Shown: positions 44,685 to 54,555 of the stretch, piece by piece
Position numbering within the stretch: the first letter of the stretch is position 1
Layout: each line of letters opens with the position of its first letter
Source: CAZIKB01 sp964539665
GTDB lineage: Bacteria; Zhuqueibacterota; Zhuqueibacteria; Oceanimicrobiales; Oceanimicrobiaceae
Direction of reading: 5' to 3'
NCBI GenBank assembly: GCA_964539665.1
Contig: CAZIKB010000013.1
Coordinates: forward strand, 1 to 64,000
Length of the DNA stretch: 64,000 nucleotides
The notes under the pieces: model-generated
The model's database searches: none
What the model was told of the DNA's origin: nothing
Seen by the model: only the letters and a program-made list of their open reading frames with translations
Translations under genes and position numbers: made by a program

Positions 44685-46139
44685 ATGAGACCGGCCATTA
44701 AATTTTTAGATGAAAAACTCATTAAACAGATTGTATCCGAGGCAACAGAAATTCTTTGTACCCTGGGTGTTGAAATACATAATAAAGAGCTTTTATCGAT
44801 GTTTTCTGAGCATGGCGCGAAGGTAGATATGGATAAGTTCCATGTTTTTTTTACGGATGATATAATTGAGAAGGCGTTAGAAACCGCCCCCAGCTCTTTC
44901 CAGCTTTTTGATGTCAATGGCAACGAAACTCATGATTTTTCCGAATATAATGTTCATTTTACTCCGGGTTCAGCCGCCTTAAATATTCTTGATCATCGCT
45001 CAAATCAGATGCGCAAGCCTGTAACAGAAGATTACATAAACTACGTGAAAGTTGTCAGCCAGCTAAAGAATATTGCATCGCAAAGTACTGCTTTCATTCC
45101 AGCTGACGTCCATGAAATGATTTCTGACAGTTATCGACTTTTCCTGAGCCTCCTTTATGGTGAAAAACCAGTCGTTACCGGCACTTTTACTATTGAAGCG
45201 TTTAACATTATGAAAGATCTGCAGCTTGCTGTTCGAGGCACTGAGGAAGCCCTTAAAGAAAAACCGCTGACAATATTCTCTTGCTGCCCAACTTCGCCGT
45301 TAAAATGGAGCGATGTAACATCACAAAATGTTGTGGATTGTGCCAGGTATGGCATTCCGGTGGAATTTATTTCCATGCCGCTTTCCGGATTTATTGCGCC
45401 AGTAACGCTTACTGGAACTCTGGTCCAACATACGGCTGAAACCCTGAGCGGCATTGTAATCAGCCAGCTTACCGTTCCAGGCACGCCCATGCTTTATGGT
45501 GGCTCTCCAGCCATATTTGATGTGCGCTATGAAACCACACCAATGGGAGCCATCGAAACTATGATGACTGATTGTGCTTATAATGAAATTGGCAAATACC
45601 TGGGATTGCCGACTCAAGCCTACATTGCATTAAGCGACGCCAAACTCCTCGACGCTCAGGCCGGCCTTGAAAGCGGCATGGGCGCGACTCTCGCTGCTTT
45701 AGCAGGCATAAATAATATTTCAGGGCCGGGTATGCTCGATTTTGAAAGCTGTCAGAGTCTTGAAAAGTTGGTTTTGGATAACGAAATTTGTGGTATGTGT
45801 TTAAGATTGCTTGAGGGTATTGAACCTAAAGAGGATTTTCCGGCAATACCGATATTTCAGGAGCTGCTGAATGAAAAGCACCTGCTTATTTCAAAACATA
45901 CCAGACGCTACCTGAGAGAGGAACACTTTTTTCCGGGGCCGGTAATTGATCGAGCAAACCGAGCACGATGGAAAGATGAAGGCGGCTTAACCTTACAGGA
46001 ACGGGCGCACAATGAAGTTGATAATTTATTAAAAACATACAACCCAACGGGTTTACCCGAGGAAGTTAAAAAAGAACTGATTAAACTCATGGAAAATGAA
46101 GCGAGCCGTTATGGCCAGGATAGTTTACCCGTACGGTGA
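44685..46139 (+). CDS. MttB-family corrinoid methyltransferase (non-pyrrolysine)
   Basis: The 484-residue protein has the length and pattern of the trimethylamine/glycine-betaine methyltransferase (MttB) family. It lacks an in-frame TAG, so it belongs to the non-pyrrolysine branch (MtgB, MtpB, MtcB types), which demethylate quaternary amines. Recognisable segments include VHFTPGSAALNILDHRS near residue 90, TIFSCCPTSPLKW and LESGMGATLAALAGINN. AAGGAGC precedes the ATG. It is followed by a corrinoid protein and a homocysteine methyltransferase. The substrate (betaine, carnitine, proline betaine or other) cannot be told. Confidence 0.88.
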   Translation: MRPAIKFLDEKLIKQIVSEATEILCTLGVEIHNKELLSMFSEHGAKVDMDKFHVFFTDDIIEKALETAPSSFQLFDVNGNETHDFSEYNVHFTPGSAALNILDHRSNQMRKPVTEDYINYVKVVSQLKNIASQSTAFIPADVHEMISDSYRLFLSLLYGEKPVVTGTFTIEAFNIMKDLQLAVRGTEEALKEKPLTIFSCCPTSPLKWSDVTSQNVVDCARYGIPVEFISMPLSGFIAPVTLTGTLVQHTAETLSGIVISQLTVPGTPMLYGGSPAIFDVRYETTPMGAIETMMTDCAYNEIGKYLGLPTQAYIALSDAKLLDAQAGLESGMGATLAALAGINNISGPGMLDFESCQSLEKLVLDNEICGMCLRLLEGIEPKEDFPAIPIFQELLNEKHLLISKHTRRYLREEHFFPGPVIDRANRARWKDEGGLTLQERAHNEVDNLLKTYNPTGLPEEVKKELIKLMENEASRYGQDSLPVR

Positions 46140-46296
46140 ATTTGTGGTATGCGTCTGGAGTTCAGCCTCAGGCCGCGAGTGCCACGCAATAGTCTGAATT
46201 TCAAGCTAACCAACCCAATGGTCTTTTTTATAGTGAATCAAAAAGTGATTCCAACATTCGCAATCAGTCAGAACATAATTTGAAATGGAGATTGAA

Positions 46297-46935
46297 ATGA
46301 ATATTTTCGAGCAAATTTCAGAGGTCTTACAACAGGGTGAAGATGAGAAAGTATTTGAATTGACTAAACAGGCAATAGAACAAAGTATCCCTCCCAAGGA
46401 TATACTTGATAAGGGACTAATAGCCGGTATGAATATAATTGGTGAACAGTTTAAAAGACATGAAATATTTCTTCCGGATGTCCTGCTGGCGGCAAAAGCC
46501 ATGTATGCCGGCATGGATCAAATAAAACCGCTTCTTATTAAAGAAGGGATTCCCAGCATTGGTAAAATTGTCATCGGTACTGTTCATGGCGATCTTCATG
46601 ATATTGGCAAAAACCTCGTGGGCATTATGTTGAAAGGCGCCGGTTTTGAAATTATCGATCTCGGTAAGGATGTTCCGGCGGAAACGTTTGTCGAAACCGC
46701 CCAAAAAGAAAATGTGAATATTATCGGAATGTCAGCGCTTTTAACCACTACTACCCCGGTTATGAAACAGGTAACCGATCTTTTACAGGAAAAGGGACTT
46801 AAAGGCGCCATAAAAACCGTAGTCGGCGGCGCTCCTTTAACAGAAGAATACGCCCGGGAGATTGGCGCCGATGCTTACGCGTATGATGCCGCAAAAGCAG
46901 TGGAGTGTGTGAAACAACTCCTCGCAGGGGTTTAA
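46297..46935 (+). CDS. Corrinoid-binding protein, MtbC/MttC type
   Basis: This 212-residue protein has the helical cap (LLAAKAMYAGMDQIKPLL) and a B12-binding Rossmann fold with DLHDIGKNL (His101 for base-off cobalt binding), GFEIIDLGKDV and VGGAPLTEEYA. It carries the methyl group from the MttB-family enzyme as methyl-Co(III). I chose ATG 46297, preceded by GGAGATT; ATG 46285 is in frame 12 bases earlier. The next gene starts one base after its stop. Confidence 0.92.
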   Translation: MNIFEQISEVLQQGEDEKVFELTKQAIEQSIPPKDILDKGLIAGMNIIGEQFKRHEIFLPDVLLAAKAMYAGMDQIKPLLIKEGIPSIGKIVIGTVHGDLHDIGKNLVGIMLKGAGFEIIDLGKDVPAETFVETAQKENVNIIGMSALLTTTTPVMKQVTDLLQEKGLKGAIKTVVGGAPLTEEYAREIGADAYAYDAAKAVECVKQLLAGV

Positions 46936-46936
46936 A

Positions 46937-47815
46937 ATGATAAGCATTCTTGAACGTCTGAAACAGGGGGATGTACTGGTCGGCGATGGGGCAATTGGCA
47001 GCATGCTTTTTCAAAAGGGCCTGCAACCAGGCGAATGTCCCGAGTATCTAAATTTTTCAAAGCCAGAGCTCCTGGAAGAAATTGCCTGGACCTACCTGCA
47101 TGCTGGCGCTGATATTATTCAAACCAATACATTTGGCGCGTCACCGATGAAGTTGTCTGGTTATGGATTGGAAGATAAAACTGAAAAAATAAACGAAGCG
47201 GCTGTTTCTAATGTGGTAAAGGTTGTCGTTGATCAAGCATATATTTCCGGTTCCTGCGGTCCTTCAGGTTTGATTTTGAAGCCGTATGGAGACGCTGAAG
47301 CCGATGTTTTATATAGTGGCTTTGTACGCCAGCTAAAATCGCTGGTTGAAGCAGGCGTGGATGTTTTGTGTATTGAAACCATGACCGACCTGCAGGAAGC
47401 AATTCTTGCAGTAAAAGCTGCAAAGACGGTTGCCCCGGAGATTCCAACCATGGTAACTATGACATTTGATAAAATTCCAAAAGGATTCTACACAATTATG
47501 GGAGTGAGTATTGGAGAGGCTGCCGAAGGTCTTGAAAAAGCCGGGGCTGACATAATCGGCTCCAACTGTGGCAACGGAATTGACAATATGATTAAAATAG
47601 CGCGTGAGTTCAAGAGGGCTTCTTCTTTGCCAATAATAATTCAATCTAATGCGGGACTTCCGGAAAATAAAAGCGGTGTGCTGATATACTCTGAAACACC
47701 CGAGTATTTTGCGGAAAAATCACAGGAGCTGAAGGCTGCTGGTGTTTCTATCATTGGTGGCTGTTGTGGTACCACGCCTGAACATATTCGTGCGATTAGA
47801 AATATAATGCATTAA
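46937..47815 (+). CDS. Homocysteine S-methyltransferase domain protein
   Basis: The 292-residue protein matches the N-terminal barrel of MetH and BHMT: DGAIGSML near residue 18, and the zinc ligands GSNC (Cys211) and GGCCGTTPEH (Cys276, Cys277). It should transfer a methyl group to homocysteine to make methionine. It is not the MtgA/MtrH-type enzyme that usually takes methyl from corrinoid to tetrahydrofolate in such operons. Its stand-alone size and coupling to a corrinoid protein suggest the methyl-corrinoid protein is its donor. Confidence 0.92.
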   Translation: MISILERLKQGDVLVGDGAIGSMLFQKGLQPGECPEYLNFSKPELLEEIAWTYLHAGADIIQTNTFGASPMKLSGYGLEDKTEKINEAAVSNVVKVVVDQAYISGSCGPSGLILKPYGDAEADVLYSGFVRQLKSLVEAGVDVLCIETMTDLQEAILAVKAAKTVAPEIPTMVTMTFDKIPKGFYTIMGVSIGEAAEGLEKAGADIIGSNCGNGIDNMIKIAREFKRASSLPIIIQSNAGLPENKSGVLIYSETPEYFAEKSQELKAAGVSIIGGCCGTTPEHIRAIRNIMH

Positions 47816-47905
47816 TCAATTAGAAAGTGTTTGTTAATTATTTTTCTTACACGAAAAACAATTTTGAATGACAATATGTTATACGCTTAAACAATCATAC
47901 GAAGA

Positions 47906-50038
47906 ATGGTAATTCAAAAATTAAAAATAATAGTCAGTATATTTTTCCTTTCTTCTCTTGTCATTATGAGCGTTTTTGCTCAAAATGAAAAGGTTTATAA
48001 TTTATCAATCAAGGATGAAACAGGAGAAGAAATAGGGCAATATTTTGATGTGAAAATTGATAGTATCTACATTACTTCTGATACGACTTTAAATTTTCAA
48101 CTTATTCCCAAAATAGAAATTCAAGATTCTGTGCTTAAACAAAAATATTCAACATTCTTGGAAATGTTAATTCGTAATACTGATGCTGATATTGATAAGC
48201 GATGGAAAGATTTAACATTTGATTTTGGGAATTACAAATATGAAGGCCTTGATTATACTGATCGTTTTAAAACAATTGGAAATGAAATAAATACTTTAAC
48301 CTTTATAAACATAATCAATGAAAATGGCAATGCCACTATATCTGTTGACTATTCTTATAGAGATGACTCAAATATTTCAATTACAGCTTCTGACAGTTCT
48401 GGAAATCCACTGAAAGGTATTTTGTATAAGAAGAGTTATGCCTTAAACACAGAAGAACTTACACAAGATATTCGATTGGCATTTCTTAAAACTCTCTTTT
48501 TGAATAATAACGTTGATGAAAATTTATTAGATACTGACAGCAATTTCACAATTGATGCAATTAATCTAATTAAAATTATAACTTCACTACAAAATGAAAC
48601 AGATTTAAATATTTACATGAATGAAGAAAATTGGTCTCCTGTTTCAATTGCAAAAGTGAATGTTGATACTTTTTATGTTGAGCAAACTATAGAATTATTT
48701 GGTTCTGATTCATTTGACCCAGACGGAAATATCGTTAACTATTCATGGCATCAGTTACATGGAGATTCTTTGACATTAGATTATATGACTGAAAACGAAG
48801 GGATATTGACCGACTCTACTTTAGCAAATGCACATTTTGTAGCAGAATGGCCTGGGCTTTATAGATATCAATTAACAATTGAAGACAATGAAGGTTTGCA
48901 AAATTCCAGTTTTGTCGATGTCTTGGTAACAAATCGTTTCCAAAAAGAAGTCAAATACAAAGCAATTAATTTATTAGATTCAAAAGAAAACGATATTTCA
49001 AGTTTAGAAGATGCAACCATAAACAAAATATATTCAGACATAGGTGTTTTCTATGTTGAATTTGTTAATACATTTTACTATTTACAGGTTGAGCCATTAC
49101 CAGTGATAGATAGAATGATCGGTCATCCGTACCAGCAAATTACCGATGAATTTATAATTAATTTTATAAATAAAGCAAAGGAAAAAGGATTTTCAATTAT
49201 TTATTCGCATGGAATTTATCCAGCACCAAATGTCCCTTTCCCAACAAATGAATTAAAATCACAAGAATGGTGGAACACTTGGTTCGATCAATTTGAACCA
49301 TTAATTTTACACCAAGCCGAAATTGCACAGCAATTAAATGTTGAAATTCTTAATATATACTATGTTGATTTAGCAAATTTATTCGATTCCCGTAATAGTA
49401 TCCTCACACGTTTTAAAGAACTTTTATCAAAAATTAGAAATAAATATTCAGGCTTAATTGGTATTGGTTCCGCAATGGGTGGAAGTTATAATAATCTTTT
49501 TAATGTTTGTCAATATCAGGAAATTCTAAATGATGAAAATATTGATGTAATCATTGCTGAATATGGAGTGAAATTGTTTGAAAAAGCTGAACCTACCTTG
49601 ACTATCAATGATATAGAAGAAAGAATCAAAATGTCACTCATAACTAAAGGCAATGGTGGTGAGAGCTTTATAGAAATTGCGAACAGAATCAGCAAACCAT
49701 TTATTTTTCATTTTTCTTGGAATTCTGCAAAAAGACAAAATGAATTTGAGTTTTTTGAACCTGCTGATCCAATTGCTCTTGACAATCCTCATGTTAAACT
49801 GGATTTTTATGATCAAGTCAGAATGTATGAAGGAACAATTCAGGCAGTGCTTGATCCTCAAATTTCACAATATATTGATGGTATTATAATCCATGGCTAT
49901 TTTTGGAATGATATGTTTGATACTTTTTACCCACCCAATGGAAGTATTGTAAATACATCTGGAGACAGAGCACCAAATATCAGAAATAAACCTGCTGAAA
50001 AACTAATTAGACTATGGTTCAACATATTAAAAAACTAA
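47906..50038 (+). CDS. Secreted PKD-like / TIM-barrel-like protein A
   Basis: The 710-residue protein has a signal peptide (to about VFAQ), an N-terminal domain shared with its neighbour (SDTTLNFQLIPKIEIQDS), a PKD-like sandwich (about 245-350, FDPDGNIVNYSWHQLHGD) and a C-terminal part that resembles a glycoside-hydrolase TIM barrel (YSHGIYPAPNVPFP, then Trp-rich W-x-x-W-x-DQF, later PFIFHFSWN). No catalytic pair can be named with confidence. The gene is strongly AT-rich compared with its flanks. It is 6 bases from its paralogue. The function, perhaps extracellular polysaccharide breakdown, is a guess. Confidence 0.65.
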   Translation: MVIQKLKIIVSIFFLSSLVIMSVFAQNEKVYNLSIKDETGEEIGQYFDVKIDSIYITSDTTLNFQLIPKIEIQDSVLKQKYSTFLEMLIRNTDADIDKRWKDLTFDFGNYKYEGLDYTDRFKTIGNEINTLTFINIINENGNATISVDYSYRDDSNISITASDSSGNPLKGILYKKSYALNTEELTQDIRLAFLKTLFLNNNVDENLLDTDSNFTIDAINLIKIITSLQNETDLNIYMNEENWSPVSIAKVNVDTFYVEQTIELFGSDSFDPDGNIVNYSWHQLHGDSLTLDYMTENEGILTDSTLANAHFVAEWPGLYRYQLTIEDNEGLQNSSFVDVLVTNRFQKEVKYKAINLLDSKENDISSLEDATINKIYSDIGVFYVEFVNTFYYLQVEPLPVIDRMIGHPYQQITDEFIINFINKAKEKGFSIIYSHGIYPAPNVPFPTNELKSQEWWNTWFDQFEPLILHQAEIAQQLNVEILNIYYVDLANLFDSRNSILTRFKELLSKIRNKYSGLIGIGSAMGGSYNNLFNVCQYQEILNDENIDVIIAEYGVKLFEKAEPTLTINDIEERIKMSLITKGNGGESFIEIANRISKPFIFHFSWNSAKRQNEFEFFEPADPIALDNPHVKLDFYDQVRMYEGTIQAVLDPQISQYIDGIIIHGYFWNDMFDTFYPPNGSIVNTSGDRAPNIRNKPAEKLIRLWFNILKN

Positions 50039-50044
50039 ATAATT

Positions 50045-52318
50045 ATGTGTCATAAATTCATAAGCATATATAGGAATAATAAATTGAAAGAGAGGTATAC
50101 AATCTCAAAAGTCTTTCTTTTTCTCGCTTTACAAACTTTATTGGTTAATGTAGTTCCCAATATCACTGTCGCTCAAACATACAATACATTACAATTAAAA
50201 ATTCTTGATACTGACGGTTCAGAAAATGGGCTTTACTACAATTATATTGATAGTGTTTCTGTGTTTAGCGATACTACAGTAAATTTTCACTTAATACCTA
50301 ACATTGAAATACAAGATTCAACATTGAAAAAGAGATACGGAAATGATTTTCTTGAGATGGTCAAGTGGAATCTTGGCAAGGAGCCAGAATTATTTGATCA
50401 GCTCCGAATAGCGGGAGTTAAAAGCACTCGTTTGAATCGATATGAATTTCCAATAAAATACTATCCGGGAAATTATAGTGATCATCTTTTCGGTCATTTC
50501 ACTTATGATGGTAACCTCCATGATGAACTTCCTTGGCACCTATCTTCGGTTGATTTTGATGATGTTTTGAGAGAGTTGTTCAATGAATTGAATACTAAGA
50601 TCGGCAATTTATTTCTTGAAGTTCAAAGTAATCCTGATTGGACCTTTACATATGAAGGAAGAGATATAAACACTTCAACAAGTCTTGATTCATTAAATAA
50701 CCCAGTATCATCTAATATCAACTTCAGAAACTATGTATTGGATTTCCCAAACGCCTTTGATGAATTGAGTATCGTAATTGTTGCGCAAATTCTATTGAAT
50801 AATGATTTTGATAAAGATTTGCTTTTATTGGGTGATAACGATCTTTATGATTACTTCTCATTTCCAAAAGAAAGGTTTTCACCTGACCTAATAAATATAA
50901 TAAAGCTTATCAGAGGACTTGAAAACGGTTTCGATTTTTCAAAGTGTGTTCATCGAAAGCCACGATTGCCAATTCCGAAAATTGATGTAATAGGCTCTTT
51001 ATTGGTCAACCATGAAATTCTTTTAAATGGAAACCTTTCAACTGTTCCGGATAGTAGCAGTATTGTTACTTATAACTGGTCTCAAGAATTTATGGATAAT
51101 CTTGATTTAGAATATATTTCATCAAATTTGTTAACAATTTCTGATTCGACAGGAGAATCAATTTCCGTCTCTACCGAATGGCCAGGGAAGTACAGAGTTA
51201 AATTAAAGGTAACAACGGACTCTGGACGTTCTTTTAGTGCTCATACAGAATTTGAGATTTTAATGGAAAAGCCACGAGATATTGGTATGGGAGTTATGAT
51301 GGCCGATATTTGGGCTCCCGAAGGTTTATATAACATTGAAACTTTTTCTCAAACTCTTGAAGCACTTAAAGAAAATGGTGGGAATTATTTTGTATATGTT
51401 GATATGGTTTATATTACACAAGCTTATCCAGTCCCGAAAATAGAAAACATTTATCCTTCTCAGAAACAAATGACCATTGAAAAAGAAGACTTTCTTTATA
51501 TAATGTCAGAAGTAACAAATAAAGGCTTAACCACAATTTATAGACATACAAGCCCAGGTTTAACGGGCGAAATATATCAAGAAGTGCATCAGCCCCATTC
51601 TATTGATTATTGGCAAGTCTTTTTTGATGAATTAAAGGCAAATTACCTTGAAAAGGCAGCGATGTGTGAGGAAGCAAATGTTGATAAAATGATTTTGGAT
51701 CAGATTAATCTTCAAGGTTTTCCTTATGCAGGTAACTGGTCAGAAAAAGATTATCATGAGCAGAGATGGCGAGATATAATATCTTCTGTAAAGTCAATTT
51801 TTTCAGGCGACGTTGGGATACAACAGGCCATTGGTGGAAATTGGGATATGCAGCCATCACCCATATCTTACCTGAAAGTTATTCCTTGGCTTGACGCTGT
51901 AGATTTTGTAACTGTTTTTTTTGTAAGTCCATTGACAGATGAAAATGATATTACTGTCGAAGCTATTAGATTCAGAGCTAATAGGGCTGTTTCATCAATC
52001 TTAGATAATTTTTATGATCAATTTAATAAACCAGTAATTTTTCAAAATTGGATTGAACATATTGATGGAGCAGCAAAATATCCACCCCATCAATTTGATG
52101 GTTTTCCACCTGGAACAGAAGTTAGCTATAAAGATGCAGTCGATTTATTTGATGGTATTATGCAAACAATTATTTACAAGCCATATATTGTGGCTGTGGT
52201 TGACATTGGCTATAGTTGGTTAGATCGCTTCGATGAATATTACTCTAGAAGAGCCATTGGAATGCGGGCACATCCCGAAGAGGAACTTTACAAATTGTGG
52301 TTAAAAATAGTTAAATAA
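50045..52318 (+). CDS. Secreted PKD-like / TIM-barrel-like protein B
   Basis: This 757-residue paralogue of the preceding product shares the N-terminal block (SDTTVNFHLIPNIEIQDST), a PKD-like sandwich (near 320-410, ending FSAHTEFEILM) and a C-terminal barrel-like domain (TTIYRHTSPGLTGEIYQE, DKMILDQINLQG, NKPVIFQNWIEH, VVDIGYSWLDRF). Acidic residues in the barrel are candidate catalytic residues. It has a longer N-terminal leader; a later TTG start is possible. It is AT-rich and sits between protein A and a T9SS-tailed partner, all in one direction with gaps of 3-6 bases. Confidence 0.65.
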   Translation: MCHKFISIYRNNKLKERYTISKVFLFLALQTLLVNVVPNITVAQTYNTLQLKILDTDGSENGLYYNYIDSVSVFSDTTVNFHLIPNIEIQDSTLKKRYGNDFLEMVKWNLGKEPELFDQLRIAGVKSTRLNRYEFPIKYYPGNYSDHLFGHFTYDGNLHDELPWHLSSVDFDDVLRELFNELNTKIGNLFLEVQSNPDWTFTYEGRDINTSTSLDSLNNPVSSNINFRNYVLDFPNAFDELSIVIVAQILLNNDFDKDLLLLGDNDLYDYFSFPKERFSPDLINIIKLIRGLENGFDFSKCVHRKPRLPIPKIDVIGSLLVNHEILLNGNLSTVPDSSSIVTYNWSQEFMDNLDLEYISSNLLTISDSTGESISVSTEWPGKYRVKLKVTTDSGRSFSAHTEFEILMEKPRDIGMGVMMADIWAPEGLYNIETFSQTLEALKENGGNYFVYVDMVYITQAYPVPKIENIYPSQKQMTIEKEDFLYIMSEVTNKGLTTIYRHTSPGLTGEIYQEVHQPHSIDYWQVFFDELKANYLEKAAMCEEANVDKMILDQINLQGFPYAGNWSEKDYHEQRWRDIISSVKSIFSGDVGIQQAIGGNWDMQPSPISYLKVIPWLDAVDFVTVFFVSPLTDENDITVEAIRFRANRAVSSILDNFYDQFNKPVIFQNWIEHIDGAAKYPPHQFDGFPPGTEVSYKDAVDLFDGIMQTIIYKPYIVAVVDIGYSWLDRFDEYYSRRAIGMRAHPEEELYKLWLKIVK

Positions 52319-52321
52319 ATA

Positions 52322-52846
52322 ATGAGTCTAAAAATGAAGAAATTAATATTCCTTTTATTTTGTATTTTAAGTATTCAATTAAATCCCAAAGTTTATTGTC
52401 AAATCATTCAGGGAGTAGTTACCGACCCAATTACTCAACAAGGAATTCCCAATCTGCAAGTATGTATTGGTGATTGCACCACTGTAACTGATTCAGTTGG
52501 TCATTATATTATCAATTTGGGAATGCCGGTAAGTGTAATTAATGAGAAGACAAAAACACTGACCCCTAAGGAATTTCGTCTTTTTCAAAATTACCCAAAT
52601 CCATTTAATGCAGAAACAACTATTACATTTCAACTGCCAAAGGCTTCAGATGCTGAAATAAAAATATACAATATTTATGGGCAAGAGATAAAATCATTGT
52701 TGAATCAAAAAATGCAAGCTGGCGCTCATAAAGTTATTTGGGATGGTACTAATCATTTCGGTGCGTATGTGTCTAGCGGTATTTACATCGTCCATTTTTC
52801 AACTTTGGATTTTCAGAAATCAATTAAGACTATATTATTAAAGTAA
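52322..52846 (+). CDS. T9SS-sorted small protein with carboxypeptidase-like domain
   Basis: The 174-residue protein has a signal peptide (best from ATG 52334), a short carboxypeptidase-regulatory-like domain (GVVTDPITQQGIPNLQVCIG) and a type IX secretion C-terminal sorting domain (LFQNYPNPFNAETTITFQLP, then EIKIYNIYGQEI and the final KSIKTILLK). It would be carried to the cell surface. Proteins A and B upstream have no such tail, so it may be a surface partner of theirs or a domain split from one of them. Confidence 0.8.
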   Translation: MSLKMKKLIFLLFCILSIQLNPKVYCQIIQGVVTDPITQQGIPNLQVCIGDCTTVTDSVGHYIINLGMPVSVINEKTKTLTPKEFRLFQNYPNPFNAETTITFQLPKASDAEIKIYNIYGQEIKSLLNQKMQAGAHKVIWDGTNHFGAYVSSGIYIVHFSTLDFQKSIKTILLK

Positions 52847-53146
52847 GTTGTCGTAATTAACTGTAAATATAGCGTATAAAAATGTTTTCAACCTGCTTGC
52901 AAGGACTATGTTTCAATTCTAACGACTGGATGTCCGCATCAAGTTATTTTGAAATATTAATGTTAAGTGCTCCAAAACCTTGCAAATGGTTAAAACAAAC
53001 GATATCTTGATCCAAAATAAACAATGTAAAAAACTCCGCTTCCTATGAGTCACTATGTGATCTTGGTGTCCTGTTTTATTGAATTTGTTGTTAATTTATA
53101 ATTTACGACTTAACCACGAAATGTATTCAAATTAAAGTTATGCAAA
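52847..53146. other. Spacer before pduS
   Basis: These 300 bases contain no supported gene and no strong hairpin. The base composition moves back from the AT-rich block toward that of pduS. Confidence 0.4.
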
Positions 53147-54472
53147 ATGGAAAACCTAATTGAATTAGTACGAAAAGCTGGCGTGGTCGGTGCTGGCGGC
53201 GCTGGATTTCCAACTTATAAAAAAATCGATGCTCAAGTTGAGATCGTCATTGCCAATGGAGCCGAATGCGAGCCACTGCTATTTAAAGATAAAGTCTTGA
53301 TGGAAAATTATCCTGAAGAGATGGTAAAAGGGATGGTTCAGGTTATGAACCATGTAGGAGCCACGAAAGGCATTGTTGCGTTAAAGAGAAAAAACCGTAA
53401 GGCTATTCAGTCTGTCTCTGCTCATCTACCGCGCAACATTTCAATTTTTGAAATGAATGATGTGTATCCTTCAGGTGATGAGTATGAAGTTGTTTATCAC
53501 AGCACGGGACGGCGAATTCCAGCAGGCGGTCTTCCACTCGAAATAGGTGTTGTTGTGCAGAATGTGGAAACACTGTACAATATCCATCAGGCTGCAAATG
53601 GCGCCCCGGTGACTCATTCGCTTATGACGGTTCACGGACACGTGCGAAAACCGCTAACAGCCTGGTTCCCCGTGGGAATGAGCTACCAGGATGTTCTTGA
53701 AGTTGCTGGCGGCGCGACCATTGATGATTTTGTCCTGCTTGATGGCGGTCCTATGATGGGTAAGGTTGTCACGGATTTAGCAACCCCTGTGATTCGCACC
53801 TCAGGCGGAATCATTGTAGTACCTAGCGAGACAAAATTAGCCGTGCGGAAATCTCAGTCCGAACAGGCTTTCAAACGATTTGGCAAATCCGCATGTGATC
53901 AGTGCAGTCTATGTACCGAGATGTGTCCGCGCTATCTTCTGGGTTATCCTGTTAAACCGCATCTGGTTATGCGCTCACTTTTAACAACCGGCGAGATGAG
54001 CGAAACTCTGACCTATTGGGCACAGGCATGTTGTGAGTGTAATATTTGTACTCTGTGGGCCTGTCCGGAGGATCTTGATCCCAGAAACATTTGTGTGGTT
54101 ACCAAAAGAGATTTAAAGCAACATGATAAATGGTTAGAACCGGCAGCTCTTCAGAGACTAACCAGGGAAGTACACCCTTTGAAGGAATTTCGCAACGTGC
54201 CGACTCAAAGACTGACTCGAAAACTGGGCTTACATCAATTCAAAGAGGATGCTCCACTTTTTACTGAAAAAATCGAACTGGCAACAGTTTCAATTCCGCT
54301 GCAACAACATATCGGAGCGCCTCCAAAACCGATTGTGAAGGAAGGTGATGAAGTTCAAATTGGCGATGTTCTGGCAAGAGAGGACGAATCTAAGTTAAGT
54401 GTCCCGATTCATGCCAGTATCAGTGGCAAGGTCAGGTCAGTTGGTCAATCAATTGTTATCCAAAAAGCATGA
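53147..54472 (+). CDS. pduS: Cobalamin reductase PduS-like (SLBB / 4Fe-4S protein)
   Basis: The 441-residue protein has an N-terminal FMN/NADH-type domain (VVGAGGAGFPTY, NGAECEPLL), an SLBB domain, and two 4Fe-4S motifs (CDQCSLCTEMCP and CCECNICTLWACP). This domain order matches PduS, which reduces cobalamin in microcompartments; RnfC is related but differs in the N-terminal part. PduT follows, which makes PduS the better name. It could supply low-potential electrons to a corrinoid protein. Confidence 0.87.
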   Translation: MENLIELVRKAGVVGAGGAGFPTYKKIDAQVEIVIANGAECEPLLFKDKVLMENYPEEMVKGMVQVMNHVGATKGIVALKRKNRKAIQSVSAHLPRNISIFEMNDVYPSGDEYEVVYHSTGRRIPAGGLPLEIGVVVQNVETLYNIHQAANGAPVTHSLMTVHGHVRKPLTAWFPVGMSYQDVLEVAGGATIDDFVLLDGGPMMGKVVTDLATPVIRTSGGIIVVPSETKLAVRKSQSEQAFKRFGKSACDQCSLCTEMCPRYLLGYPVKPHLVMRSLLTTGEMSETLTYWAQACCECNICTLWACPEDLDPRNICVVTKRDLKQHDKWLEPAALQRLTREVHPLKEFRNVPTQRLTRKLGLHQFKEDAPLFTEKIELATVSIPLQQHIGAPPKPIVKEGDEVQIGDVLAREDESKLSVPIHASISGKVRSVGQSIVIQKA

Positions 54473-54555
54473 AGAAAGTAAAACGTTATTAATTGTCTGA
54501 ATATTTATTATCTTGTAAATCCTGTTAATCCTGTCGAAATTAATAAAGGATCGTT

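Noticed and set aside
53147..54472. Calling the SLBB/4Fe-4S protein RnfC
   Set aside because: No other rnf genes are present and a PduT-type shell protein follows directly, so PduS is the better fit.
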